DNA of 64,000 bases. It comes from RQOF01 sp964461135 (GTDB lineage: Bacteria; Calditrichota; Calditrichia; RBG-13-44-9). The notes under the pieces were generated by a model, which was not told the DNA's origin, did not search any database, and was given only the letters and a program-made list of their open reading frames with translations. Shown here in pieces: positions 23,330 through 32,124 of this stretch. Each line of letters starts with the position of its first letter. Position 1 is the stretch's first letter. Location: contig CAYWTB010000011.1 in NCBI GenBank assembly GCA_964461135.1, positions 27,598 to 91,597 on the forward strand, written 5' to 3'. The position numbers and the translations under genes were made by a program.

Positions 23330-24316
23330 TTATTTTTCTATTCCGGTAAGAGCTTTTATGTATTGCAGTCTTTCGTACATTTCCGGATCTTTTTTCTTGC
23401 TAAGGCTCAGATTCCCGCGAAAGTCAGGTAAATTTTCATATCCGTTTTTATCCATCCAGTCACTCAGTCCTTCAAGCATCTTTCCCACTACGGGAAATCC
23501 GTTGATATAGATTGTGGAGGCGATTTCCACCACGGTGGCACCAGCCAGTATCTGTTTGATAACCGCCTGGGCATCATGAATACCGGTAGTAGCTGCGAGC
23601 TGGCAATTTACATGTCTGTACAGTATCGAAATCCAGCGTAAGGCCAGACTCATCTCACTGGGATGACTATACCAGTTTGCTCCCACAGTCCGTTTTTTCT
23701 TGGTGTCAATATCAAATTGATAAAACCGGTTAAAGAGAACCAGTGCCTCTATACCTGTTCCGCATATCTGATTGGCAAAGCGGCTGAGGGAAGTAAAATA
23801 CGGTCCGATTTTCACTGCCAGGGGAAGGCGTATCTTTTCCCGGGCAGTCCTGATAACTGCCAGAAATTCCTGTTCAATATCCAGGGAAGTTTTTCCCGGA
23901 TCAGTAGGCATCAGGGATAAATTCAGTTCAATGGCATCCGCTCCAACTGCTTCTATTTGTTTTGCATATTCAATCCACCACTTGGGTGTAGTACAGTTAA
24001 TGCTGGCAATCACCGGAATTTTTACCCCGGCTTTGACTTTTTTTATGAGATCCAGATAATTTTTCGGACCGTATTGAAGGTTCAGTTCGGAAAGAATATA
24101 ATCATATTCCTCAGGATGCTCGCTATACATTCCTTTGTCATTCTTTTCCGCCTCGTCGCGGATAAGTTCTTCAAACAGGGAACGGAGCACAATTGCTCCT
24201 GCACCCGCCTCTTCGGCTTCCTGCACTCCCTGTAACGACTGGACCAATGTACTGCTGCTTACAATAATGGGATTTTTCAGCTTGAGTCCTAAATATTGAA
24301 CGCTTAGGTCTGCCAT
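23330..24316 (-). CDS. Dihydroorotate dehydrogenase-like FMN protein
   Basis: 328 residues in a (beta/alpha)8 flavoprotein fold of the dihydroorotate/dihydropyrimidine dehydrogenase superfamily. It starts with 'LGLKLKNPIIVSSSTLVQSL', and has 'IPVIASINCTTPKWWIEYAK', 'DAIELNLSLMPTD', 'LAVKIGPYFTSL' and the phosphate-binding end 'LAATTGIHDAQAVIKQILAG'. The usual catalytic Cys or Ser of true PyrD is not in an obvious place, and the family is normally annotated only as dihydroorotate dehydrogenase-like. In related phyla it often accompanies 2-oxoacid:ferredoxin oxidoreductase genes, as it does here (same strand, 356 nt upstream in transcription with its own terminator). AGGAGG precedes the ATG. 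Substrate unknown. Confidence 0.75.
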   Translation of the reverse strand: MADLSVQYLGLKLKNPIIVSSSTLVQSLQGVQEAEEAGAGAIVLRSLFEELIRDEAEKNDKGMYSEHPEEYDYILSELNLQYGPKNYLDLIKKVKAGVKIPVIASINCTTPKWWIEYAKQIEAVGADAIELNLSLMPTDPGKTSLDIEQEFLAVIRTAREKIRLPLAVKIGPYFTSLSRFANQICGTGIEALVLFNRFYQFDIDTKKKRTVGANWYSHPSEMSLALRWISILYRHVNCQLAATTGIHDAQAVIKQILAGATVVEIASTIYINGFPVVGKMLEGLSDWMDKNGYENLPDFRGNLSLSKKKDPEMYERLQYIKALTGIEK

Positions 24317-24506
24317 CTTTCCTCCTGTTGGACAGTTTTTCTTCGTTTCAGCATCGTGTGAGCCGCAATTTTAAGGAAAAATTAAAAAATGTCAAGTTAA
24401 TATTCATTTCATTTAACGGCCGACATCGGGAAGCAGAATTTTCCTTCAAATTTTTATGATAATTTGATTTACCCTGATTGTTTCCGTATTACCGCCACTA
24501 TGACAT

Positions 24507-25061
24507 TTACGGTTTATGGTAAATAAAGTCCTTTTCGATCATTCTGAATGGTATATTTTTTTTATCTTTTTCGGAAAGAACAGGCTCTTTTACCGGCCAG
24601 GCAATTTTCAGAACGGTATCATTCCATAAAATTCCACGCTCATCCGGCGCGGAATAGTATTCGGAACATTTATATTCAAATTCCGCCGCATCGCTGATCA
24701 CGCAAAAACCATGAGCAAAGCCTCTTGGAATAAATACCTGTTTTTTATTTTCGGCCGAGAGATAAATACCCACCCATTTACCAAATGTGGGTGAGTTAAA
24801 ACGGATGTCCACCACCACATCGTATACTTCTCCCCTTATCACACGTACCAGTTTATGCTGTCCCGGCTTAACCTGATAATGCAATCCTCTCAGGGTATTT
24901 CTGACCGATCTGGAATGATTATCCTGGACAAATACCGGTTTTATCCCATGCTTCCGGTATACCTGATGATTATAACTTTCAAAGAAAAACCCCCTCTTAT
25001 CATTAAAAACATCGGGTTCAATCAGAAGGATTTCCGGAATTTCACATTCTGTAATTTTCAT
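24507..25061 (-). CDS. rfbC: dTDP-4-dehydrorhamnose 3,5-epimerase
   Basis: 184 residues, standard length. RfbC/RmlC epimerises C3 and C5 of dTDP-4-dehydro-6-deoxyglucose on the way to dTDP-L-rhamnose for surface polysaccharide. The cupin barrel shows 'DVFNDKRGFFFESYN', 'QDNHSRSVRNTLRGLHYQ' with the catalytic His, 'GEVYDVVVDIRFNSPTFG' with the catalytic Asp region, and 'FIPRGFAHGFCVIS'. It is alone: rmlA, rmlB and rmlD are not in the window. It is divergent from the B12 operon, its start lying about 140 nt from the riboswitch. Confidence 0.93.
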   Translation of the reverse strand: MKITECEIPEILLIEPDVFNDKRGFFFESYNHQVYRKHGIKPVFVQDNHSRSVRNTLRGLHYQVKPGQHKLVRVIRGEVYDVVVDIRFNSPTFGKWVGIYLSAENKKQVFIPRGFAHGFCVISDAAEFEYKCSEYYSAPDERGILWNDTVLKIAWPVKEPVLSEKDKKNIPFRMIEKDFIYHKP

Positions 25062-25203
25062 CGCTGTCTCTCCACGGTCAAATGTGTAATTATATTAAAA
25101 TCATTCCCTGGAAGAAAGAAGGAAATACAAAAATTGAAATTGATTTAGGAAGCAGGTCTATCTATATTGAGTTGTTAATGGTCTTTGACAATTGATCCTT
25201 AAT

Positions 25204-25353
25204 CATTCCGGTTACGGGAAGCGCGGTGAGAATCCGCCACTGCCCCGCAACTGTGAAGGAGGACGAGCGCTCAATCTGCCACTGTCCCAACAGGGAAGGG
25301 ATGGGAAGGCGAGCCAGTAGGATGAATCCTGAGTCAGGAGACCGGCCGGAATG
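25204..25353 (+). promoter_or_regulatory. Cobalamin riboswitch aptamer
   Basis: A closing helix CATTCCGG (25204-25211) / CCGGAATG (25346-25353) encloses the conserved core: 'GGGAAGCGCGGTGAGAATCC', 'CACTGCCCCGCAACTGTGAA', and 'GAGCCAGTAGGATGAATCC', ending with the B12 box 'AGTCAGGAGACCGGCC'. These are the hallmarks of the adenosylcobalamin/cobalamin riboswitch. It lies directly upstream of the B12 receptor gene and should shut off the whole uptake operon when cobalamin is plentiful. Confidence 0.95.
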
Positions 25354-25426
25354 AAGCACCCTTGTAAAACCTTCGCGGGAAGGTTGGGACAGCAACATGA
25401 ATGTTCCAGAATATGACTCATATTGG

Positions 25427-25458
25427 CCCCAATCTTTCATTCGAAGATTGGGGCTTTT
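25427..25458 (+). terminator. Riboswitch-controlled intrinsic terminator
   Basis: CCCCAATCTTT pairs with AAGATTGGGG around a 6-7 nt loop, followed by CTTTTAATTT. An additional small hairpin AACCTT/AAGGTT (25368-25385) lies between the aptamer and this stem and may be part of the switching platform. Location between aptamer and btuB start indicates control by premature termination. Confidence 0.8.
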
Positions 25459-25514
25459 AATTTATAGTATTTTCAAATGGATGGAGAAATGATTAAAAAC
25501 TTATAATTGACTGC

Positions 25515-27758
25515 ATGTGTCTAAAAAAATTTAAGCTGATGAGGATTCCACACTTTTTCAGGAGCATTTTCATCCTGTTGCTCTGGCTGGCACTTCAATA
25601 TGCTATTGGCCTTCTGTACGGACAGAGTTCCATACGCTTGCATGGTTATGTTTCCGATGCCTCAAATGGCGAACCGGTAGCCGGGGCGATTATACAGGTG
25701 GTCAATTCCGCTTTTATGGAAATCAGTAAAGAGGACGGATATTTCACCATAGAAAATTTACCACCGGGAACCTATGACATCAGCGTTTCGCATCTGGGAT
25801 ATCAATCTATTGAATTAAACCGGATAGTTATCACCGCAGACCAGCCCCGGCGAATTCTCATAAAGCTGTTGCAGGATCCCTTGCAATCCGATTCTGTATA
25901 CGTTTTTGCCACTGCGGTTAACCCGGCAACGGATATGGACGGTGAAAAAATTATCCTGACAGGAGATAAGATAGAACAGCTGAAAAAACTGGGCCTTCCC
26001 GGGGTTCTGCAACAGGTTGCAGGACTTCAGATTCAGACCGGCAATGGGGGAGCCGGCAACATGATTATTCGGATCCACGGCGGATCCGGCAGTCAGGTAC
26101 TGATCCTGCTGGATGGCCAGCGCCTCAATAACCCCCAGACGGGAGAAGTGGATTTGAACCTCCTTCCTCTGGAATTAATTGATAAAATTGAAATTACACC
26201 CCATGGGAACACCGCTGTTTACGGTAATAATGCTTTTGACGGAATCATCAATTTTAAAACCAGGAAAACGTCGGAAAGGGCAGGAGGGGATATTAAATCT
26301 TATCTCGGTTCTTTTTCAACCGCCGGTGGCGATGTAACCCTGAATTTCGATATCAGCGGTGTGGAATTTTTAACTAATTATCACCAAGATTATTCCGAAC
26401 AGAATTTTCAGTACCAGCATGAGGGGGAGAAATTTACCCGTGAAAATGCCTGGACCAGAAATCAGAAATTTTTTTCAAAACTGACTTACCGTCACACGGC
26501 TAATGAGTTGAATATGCTTTTGAACTATAGTCAGGGTCAGCAGGGATTACCCTCATCTTTTTATGAAGAGATGCTTCATCATGATGCGTGGTCGAATTTT
26601 AAATTTACGACCTTTCAATTGAATGACCGCTGGCTTATCAACAACACATTCTTTGTAAGGACTCTGCTGGGATATCATAAACTGGATCAATTTTTTAATA
26701 ATGGACAAGATCCTTCTCCGTTCACCCGTTATAAATCCAGGCAGAAAAACAATCTCTATGAAGCCAAATCAGAGGTATTTTATCAACTGCATCCATCCGT
26801 CAGTTCCAGAATGGGTGTGAATGTTCTGCGAGAACAGCTGGAAAGCGAGAATCTTTTGTACCCGCAATACAGTATCGGAAACAGAAACCGTAATACATTT
26901 TCGATCTATGGGAGCAGTGAATGGTCCTTTTCTTTTCTGGCCAGGATTTTGAAAGCCAATAACTGGCGTGCTGCTGCCCGATATGAAAAATATTTCAATC
27001 TGCCCGCTAAAATCTATCCTTTTTTCGGTTTTTCAATTACACCTTATTATTTATCGTTCATCAGTATATCCGGCAGCTGGGCCCGCGCAATTCGCTATCC
27101 GGATTTCAACAGTCTGTTCTGGAAGGGCGATGCCCGTTCCCGGGGTAATCCCGATCTGCTGCCGGAACGCAAGGATCAGTGGAATATAAGTTTGAGGACA
27201 ACCTGGTCCAATCCGTTAATTTCCTCCCTTTCCGTTTATTATTTTTCGGAGAATATAGAAGATCTGATCTTCTGGCACCGGAATGTGCAGGGAATCTGGG
27301 AACCGCGAAATGAACAGAAGGTCCACAAACAAGGGTTGGATTTTCAGCTGGATCAGATCCTTATCCGGCAGCATCTTCAGTGGAAATTAAGTTACAGTTA
27401 TATTGATGCTCTCAACAAGAGTGATGAACCCAATCGTTATGATAAACAGATAGTTTTCGTTCCTCAACATAGTCTCTCATCCTCCATCCAGGGACAGCTG
27501 AAAGCAATTCAACTTCTGCTTTTGTACAGATATGTCAGTGAGCGGCATGTAACGGCCGCCAATACCGGCATACCGCTGCATTCCTATAATGTCTGGGACA
27601 TTCTGGCCTCATATGACTGGATCATTGGCGAATTCAAACTGGAATTAGGTGGCGCACTTAAAAATCTTAGCGGGACAAATTATGAACTGATACGGGGATA
27701 CCCCATGCCGGGCCGGGAGTTCCAACTATCCCTGGCTCTTAAATACCATTCAAATTGA
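25515..27758 (+). CDS. btuB: TonB-dependent outer-membrane receptor, BtuB-like cobalamin transporter
   Basis: 747 residues. A signal peptide (about 1-37, ending near 'LLYGQSS') is followed by a carboxypeptidase-regulatory-like beta-sandwich (about 40-115: 'LHGYVSDASNGEPVAGAII', 'DGYFTIENLPPGTYDISV'), then the plug ('GVLQQVAGLQIQTGNGGAG', 'LLDGQRLNNPQTGEVDLNLL', 'ITPHGNTAVYGNNAFDGIIN') and a beta-barrel ending in 'REFQLSLALKYHSN'. The N-terminal sandwich is common in receptors of Bacteroidota and allies. The cobalamin riboswitch upstream and btuFDC downstream identify the ligand as cobalamin or a cobinamide. It would import B12 across the outer membrane with TonB energy; tonB is not here. Confidence 0.9.
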   Translation: MCLKKFKLMRIPHFFRSIFILLLWLALQYAIGLLYGQSSIRLHGYVSDASNGEPVAGAIIQVVNSAFMEISKEDGYFTIENLPPGTYDISVSHLGYQSIELNRIVITADQPRRILIKLLQDPLQSDSVYVFATAVNPATDMDGEKIILTGDKIEQLKKLGLPGVLQQVAGLQIQTGNGGAGNMIIRIHGGSGSQVLILLDGQRLNNPQTGEVDLNLLPLELIDKIEITPHGNTAVYGNNAFDGIINFKTRKTSERAGGDIKSYLGSFSTAGGDVTLNFDISGVEFLTNYHQDYSEQNFQYQHEGEKFTRENAWTRNQKFFSKLTYRHTANELNMLLNYSQGQQGLPSSFYEEMLHHDAWSNFKFTTFQLNDRWLINNTFFVRTLLGYHKLDQFFNNGQDPSPFTRYKSRQKNNLYEAKSEVFYQLHPSVSSRMGVNVLREQLESENLLYPQYSIGNRNRNTFSIYGSSEWSFSFLARILKANNWRAAARYEKYFNLPAKIYPFFGFSITPYYLSFISISGSWARAIRYPDFNSLFWKGDARSRGNPDLLPERKDQWNISLRTTWSNPLISSLSVYYFSENIEDLIFWHRNVQGIWEPRNEQKVHKQGLDFQLDQILIRQHLQWKLSYSYIDALNKSDEPNRYDKQIVFVPQHSLSSSIQGQLKAIQLLLLYRYVSERHVTAANTGIPLHSYNVWDILASYDWIIGEFKLELGGALKNLSGTNYELIRGYPMPGREFQLSLALKYHSN

Positions 27759-27772
27759 TGGAGAACAGATTT

Positions 27773-29047
27773 ATGAAGATTTTTACAATGGTATTTCTGA
27801 TGATGATGACATTGCAAATTCATGCTCAATTGTCCAGAAGTGCTTATGTGGTGAATACCCTGGGAGAAGATCTGACGGTGATAGACTTGAAAAATCAGGT
27901 AGTTCGTTCTCCCTCCATTCCCCTCGGCTATTTGCCCAACAGTGTGAAAATACGAAATGAAAAAGCCTATAGTGTTATTTCCGGTTCCAACGAAATACAT
28001 ATATTAAATCTGCAAACATTAATTCCGGCAGGGACTATTTCACTTTCGGCAGGAACAAATCCTTATGACATTGATTTTATTAATGATTCGATTGCAGTTG
28101 TCAGCCAGTTGTTTGCCAATCAGGTGGCATTTGTAAATGTAAATACCCGGAATGTCAGCAGAACTGTTGACGTTGGTATGGGACCGCAGGGAGTGAAATA
28201 TTTTGAAGGCCGTCTGTATGTGGCAAATTCCGGATTCAATGGATCGGGCTATGATCCTGGTAAAATCAGTGTTATAGACCTGACGGACTATTCCGTTTCC
28301 TTTATCCCGGTTGCGCTGAATCCGCAGTCTCTCGATGTTGACGGGAACGGACACATTATAGTTACCTGTTCGGGGGATTATAATTCCGTGAGTGCACAGC
28401 TGGATATAATTGATCCTGATTCAGCCTCTGTTATTTTTTCACAGCCGCTGGCGATTCCGGTTACCAATATTTTTATAAATGCCAGTAATAAGGCATTTCT
28501 GGCAACCTACATATCCCGTGTGATGGTGTATGATTTGTCCCGCCGTCAGTTTATACGTGACCAGGATGATGCCCTCCCGGGTGGACCGGGAGTTGCCTTC
28601 GATGCCCTGGATAATGCCTATATCTGCCATTTTGATGAAGATTCGGTTTATGCATATTCACCTGCTTATGAGAAAATAGGTGGCTTTCAGGTTGGCGACG
28701 GCCCCGTTTCCATCGCAGTTTATGATCCGGCATTTTCAGTGCTGAAAGCCGAAGATGCAAATCTGCCGGAACAGCTGGATGTGTCACCCAATTTCCCCAA
28801 TCCGTTTAATCCCTCAACAACCATTGAATTTCGTCTCAGGGACATTCAAAAAGTCTCATTGGAAATTCTTGATATAAAGGGTAGCCTGATCCGTGAACTG
28901 GTAAACGGTGTGCTTTCCGCCGGGAGTCACCGGATTTCCTGGGATGGCAGAAACAGTGCGGGGAAAACGGTTGCTTCAGGGATTTATTTTTACCGGATTC
29001 GGGCTTCGCAGCATGTGAAAACAGGAAAAATGAATCTGATCCGATGA
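27773..29047 (+). CDS. Secreted beta-propeller protein, BtuG-like, with FlgD/type IX-like C-terminal domain
   Basis: 424 residues. I start at the third in-frame ATG, which follows a GGAG site and opens a clean signal peptide (MKIFTMVFLMMMTLQIHAQ). Residues about 20-325 are YncE-like propeller repeats, for example 'NSVKIRNEKAYSVISGSNEI', 'NPYDIDFINDSIAVVSQLFA' and 'GPQGVKYFEGRLYVANSGF'. The last 85 residues form a FlgD-like/type IX-type tail: FPNPFNPSTTIEF ... ISWDGRNSAGKTVASGIYFY. In Bacteroides the surface seven-bladed propeller BtuG binds cobalamin tightly and hands it to BtuB. The same fold beside btuB under a B12 riboswitch suggests the same job, but here with a sorting tail, not a lipobox. 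Confidence 0.82.
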   Translation: MKIFTMVFLMMMTLQIHAQLSRSAYVVNTLGEDLTVIDLKNQVVRSPSIPLGYLPNSVKIRNEKAYSVISGSNEIHILNLQTLIPAGTISLSAGTNPYDIDFINDSIAVVSQLFANQVAFVNVNTRNVSRTVDVGMGPQGVKYFEGRLYVANSGFNGSGYDPGKISVIDLTDYSVSFIPVALNPQSLDVDGNGHIIVTCSGDYNSVSAQLDIIDPDSASVIFSQPLAIPVTNIFINASNKAFLATYISRVMVYDLSRRQFIRDQDDALPGGPGVAFDALDNAYICHFDEDSVYAYSPAYEKIGGFQVGDGPVSIAVYDPAFSVLKAEDANLPEQLDVSPNFPNPFNPSTTIEFRLRDIQKVSLEILDIKGSLIRELVNGVLSAGSHRISWDGRNSAGKTVASGIYFYRIRASQHVKTGKMNLIR

Positions 29048-29080
29048 AATTTTACTCCCGTACTGTGACAGGGCTTAGTT

Positions 29081-29266
29081 ATGTATGAGAAATATATTGA
29101 ATCTCCCTGCGTAAATACCTGTAAAATTGACCGAAATACCAGTTTCTGTATTGGCTGTTATCGTACTTTGCAGGAAATTGCCGCCTGGTCACGGTTGGCG
29201 GAATCAGAAAAAGTCGCCATATTAAAAGGGGTTAAGTTACGCAAAACCCGGCAGTTGCTTACTTAA
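29081..29266 (+). CDS. DUF1289-family small cysteine-rich protein
   Basis: 61 residues with four Cys in the DUF1289 pattern: 'SPCVNTCKIDRNTSFCIGCY' followed by 'RTLQEIAAWSRLAESEKVAI'. The arrangement (C-x3-C, then C-x2-C) suggests a metal site, probably zinc or Fe-S. The function of the family is not known. It sits 33 nt after the propeller gene and 13 nt before btuF on the same strand, so it belongs to the riboswitch-controlled B12 operon. No signal peptide; cytoplasmic. Confidence 0.82.
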   Translation: MYEKYIESPCVNTCKIDRNTSFCIGCYRTLQEIAAWSRLAESEKVAILKGVKLRKTRQLLT

Positions 29267-29279
29267 AAAGGTCAATCTT

Positions 29280-30185
29280 TTGTTTAAATTTTTAACATGC
29301 CATGCAGGAAAAAAACACCGTGTGAACGGGTTTATACTGCTTATTTACACTTTGATGGTCGTGGCAGTTCCTGCAGGATTTTCCCGGGAAAGCAGCCAGC
29401 GGGTTATCGCGCTGGCGCCCCATCCAACGGAACTCATGTATAAACTGGGAGTGGGAAATCTGCTGGTGGGGAGAAGTGATTTTTGTGTCTATCCACCGGC
29501 AGCCCTGGACATTGAGCCGGTTGGGGGATATCTGAATATTGATTACGAAAAAATTGTTCATCTGAATCCCGATTATATTCTGCAGTTTCCCAACAGCGAA
29601 AACCGTCGTAAACTGGAAGAGCTCGGTTTCACCGTGGTGGATTTACCCAATGAAACTGTGGATCAGATTCTGCAAAGTATCCGAAAAGCCGGTATGTTAT
29701 TTCAGCGGGAGAAAGAGGCGGACCGCTTAATAGAAGGCATCCGGGATACTTTAGGGATGGTATGTCCTGCGGATACAGCCATCCGGCCGGTGAAGGGGTT
29801 GCTGGTTGTGGGGCGGCAGCCGGGCAGTCTTGCGCAACTCTACGTAGCAGGTAAAGATACCTATCTGAGTGAAATCTGGGAAGCATGTGGAGGGGTTAAC
29901 GTTATGGATGCCGGCCCGACGCGTTACTTTTCAGTGAATAAGGAAGACCTGTTAAAAACAGAGATTAATGTTATTCTGGAGTTTCATCCCGACTGGGATC
30001 TGACTCTCCAGAGAATTCAAAGGGAAAAAATGGCCTGGAACCTGTTCAGTAATCTGGAGGCAGTAAAGGAGGGCGGTATTTATTTATTTTCAGATCGGTT
30101 CTATGTGATTCCCGGGCCCCGAATCAGTCTCATTTCAGTAAAATTTCATGAAATTATACAGAATTTTTTAAAAAAACAAAAATGA
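29280..30185 (+). CDS. btuF: Periplasmic cobalamin-binding protein BtuF
   Basis: 301 residues. The start is a TTG with AAGG 6-9 nt upstream; a signal peptide with hydrophobic core 'FILLIYTLMVVAVPAGFS' follows a basic stretch. The mature part is a class III binding-protein fold: 'QRVIALAPHPTELMYKLGVG', 'VGRSDFCVYPPAALDIEPVG', 'LNPDYILQFPNSENRRKLEE'. These match BtuF (vitamin B12) and related iron-siderophore binders; 'RSDFC.YPP' with the Pro-Pro motif is the B12 pattern. It delivers B12 to BtuCD. It overlaps btuD by 4 nt (ATGA). Confidence 0.88.
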   Translation: MFKFLTCHAGKKHRVNGFILLIYTLMVVAVPAGFSRESSQRVIALAPHPTELMYKLGVGNLLVGRSDFCVYPPAALDIEPVGGYLNIDYEKIVHLNPDYILQFPNSENRRKLEELGFTVVDLPNETVDQILQSIRKAGMLFQREKEADRLIEGIRDTLGMVCPADTAIRPVKGLLVVGRQPGSLAQLYVAGKDTYLSEIWEACGGVNVMDAGPTRYFSVNKEDLLKTEINVILEFHPDWDLTLQRIQREKMAWNLFSNLEAVKEGGIYLFSDRFYVIPGPRISLISVKFHEIIQNFLKKQK

Positions 30186-30976
30186 TCCGGTTTGATAAGG
30201 TAAATTTTTCTTACAATAATCATTTTTCACTGAAAAATCTTGATTTTTCCGTAAGAGACGGTGAGTTTCTGGGGATCATCGGTCCTAACGGCGCCGGAAA
30301 ATCGACTCTGCTCAAACTTATCGATCGTCTCCTTCATCCGCTGTCCGGACAAATTTCCATAAATGGAAAAGTCCTGCAACATTACACCCGCAAAGAACTT
30401 GCCAGAATCATCGGGTTCGTACCTCAGGAATTCACCAGTTTATTCCAGTTTACGGCTCTGGATATTGTGATGATGGGGCGGTTTCCCCATCAAAGAGCAC
30501 TGGCTTTCGATTCTCTAGAGGACCGCCGGATTTCTCTGGATGCCATGGAGTCCACCGATTGTCTTGATGTAAAAGAACGGGATTTCAAGACCCTGAGCGG
30601 GGGTGAGCGTCAGCGGGTGGTTTTGGCCTCCGCACTGGCGCAGGAACCGCTTATTCTTCTTCTGGATGAACCAACCTCCGCCCTGGATATCCGGCATCAG
30701 ATCCATTTTTATAAAATTCTGCGTAAACTCCGTCAAGAGCGCGGGATGACCATTCTAACCGTCACCCACGATATCAACCTGGCGGCCCAGTTTTGTGAAC
30801 GTATCCTGGTAATAAAGCGGGGACAGATTGTTGCGGACGGCCCGGTCCCCCTGGTCATGAAAAAAGAGATTCTGGAAACCGTTTATGATATTCCGGTTGA
30901 GATTATTCAACATCCTGCTACCGGGTTACCGGTAATTTATCCCCGCCTGAAACCAGAGGACAGTACTCGTAAATGA
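30182..30976 (+). CDS. btuD: Cobalamin ABC transporter ATPase BtuD
   Basis: 264 residues. Walker A GPNGAGKST (34-42), signature LSGGERQRV, Walker B 'LILLLDEPTSALDI', and switch His in 'LTVTHDINLAAQF'. Family FecE/BtuD. It energises uptake through the BtuC pore. It starts within the btuF stop (ATGA) and overlaps btuC the same way, so the three genes are translationally coupled. Specificity for cobalamin comes from the riboswitch and receptor context. Confidence 0.92.
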   Translation: MIRFDKVNFSYNNHFSLKNLDFSVRDGEFLGIIGPNGAGKSTLLKLIDRLLHPLSGQISINGKVLQHYTRKELARIIGFVPQEFTSLFQFTALDIVMMGRFPHQRALAFDSLEDRRISLDAMESTDCLDVKERDFKTLSGGERQRVVLASALAQEPLILLLDEPTSALDIRHQIHFYKILRKLRQERGMTILTVTHDINLAAQFCERILVIKRGQIVADGPVPLVMKKEILETVYDIPVEIIQHPATGLPVIYPRLKPEDSTRK

Positions 30977-31968
30977 CCACACATTTAAAGAAAATATGGT
31001 TACTGGGATTTATTTTTCTTCTGTTTATCGCCACTCTCATGATCACACCATTTATAGGTTCTCAACACCTGGATTACCGGCAGGTCCTGCACTATCTGGA
31101 AGGAATGGTAACGGCGGATGGGACCATCTTCTTTCGCATACGTATACCACGGATTTTGCTGGCATGTATCACAGGTGCATCCTTTTCCCTGGCAGGGTTG
31201 ATTTTTCAGGCATTGTTGCGTAATCCCCTGGCCACACCCTATACACTGGGTGTATCATCCGGCGGAGCATTGGGAGCAGTCCTGATGATAAAACTGGGAC
31301 TCAGCTTCTCCGTGCTGGGGTTCACCACTATCCAGACAGCTGCTTTCTGTGGAAGTTTGCTGACTATAATCCTGGTTTTTTATCTGGCCCGCCGCCAAAA
31401 ACGGATTGCGGTACATACCATGATACTGGCCGGTGTCACCATTAGCTATTTTTTCGGGGCCCTGATCCTGCTGCTCCATTTCCTGGCAGATTTTACTGAA
31501 ACCCGTCAGATGATCCGCTGGATGATGGGTGGTCTGGATGTAGTGGATCCCGGGTTGATTTGGAAATCTCTTCCCTTGCTGGTAGTGAGTTTTATTATTT
31601 TGTTTTACCATGCCCGTATGCTTAATATTCTCAGCACTTCGGAAGAAACCGCCTGGAGCAAGGGCGTTTCCGTGGACCGGGTGCAGAAAATTTCCTTTCT
31701 GCTGGCCTCCCTGATTACCGGACTGGTGGTCGCCATCAGCGGTCCTATCGGATTTGTCGGATTGATTGTTCCCCATTTCCTGCGGATTCTGCTGGGTCTG
31801 GATCATCGCTATCTGATTCCTGCCGCCATATTTGGCGGAGGTGCATTTCTGACGGTTTGTGATACCTTCGCCAGGACCATCATGGCTCCGGTGGATATCC
31901 CTGTGGGAATTATTACCGCCATTCTGGGCGGCCCTTTTTTCCTCTGGATTCTGGTTCGCAGAACTTAA
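30973..31968 (+). CDS. btuC: Cobalamin ABC transporter permease BtuC (FecCD family)
   Basis: 331 residues with about ten membrane helices. Family blocks are 'IFFRIRIPRILLACITGASF', 'LAGLIFQALLRNPLATPYTL', 'GVSSGGALGAVL' and 'AISGPIGFVGLIVPHFLRIL'. It forms the inner-membrane pore with BtuD. It is the last gene of the B12 operon; a 156-nt gap without a recognisable terminator follows before the next gene. Confidence 0.92.
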   Translation: MTTHLKKIWLLGFIFLLFIATLMITPFIGSQHLDYRQVLHYLEGMVTADGTIFFRIRIPRILLACITGASFSLAGLIFQALLRNPLATPYTLGVSSGGALGAVLMIKLGLSFSVLGFTTIQTAAFCGSLLTIILVFYLARRQKRIAVHTMILAGVTISYFFGALILLLHFLADFTETRQMIRWMMGGLDVVDPGLIWKSLPLLVVSFIILFYHARMLNILSTSEETAWSKGVSVDRVQKISFLLASLITGLVVAISGPIGFVGLIVPHFLRILLGLDHRYLIPAAIFGGGAFLTVCDTFARTIMAPVDIPVGIITAILGGPFFLWILVRRT

Positions 31969-32124
31969 ATCCTGAATCGAACTTATTATTGTCCTGAACG
32001 TATCGATAATACTACAAAAAATACAGTTTTTATTTTGTTTTTCTTGTCTTTATTTTTGAACAACAAATTCGGAGATATGAACTGAGCAACTGCTACGAGC
32101 GAATGAATTTACATATGGTAGATA

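Noticed and set aside
25162..25440. 92-codon frame on the minus strand
   Set aside because: It lies over the cobalamin riboswitch and owes its openness to that structured RNA; the protein resembles nothing.
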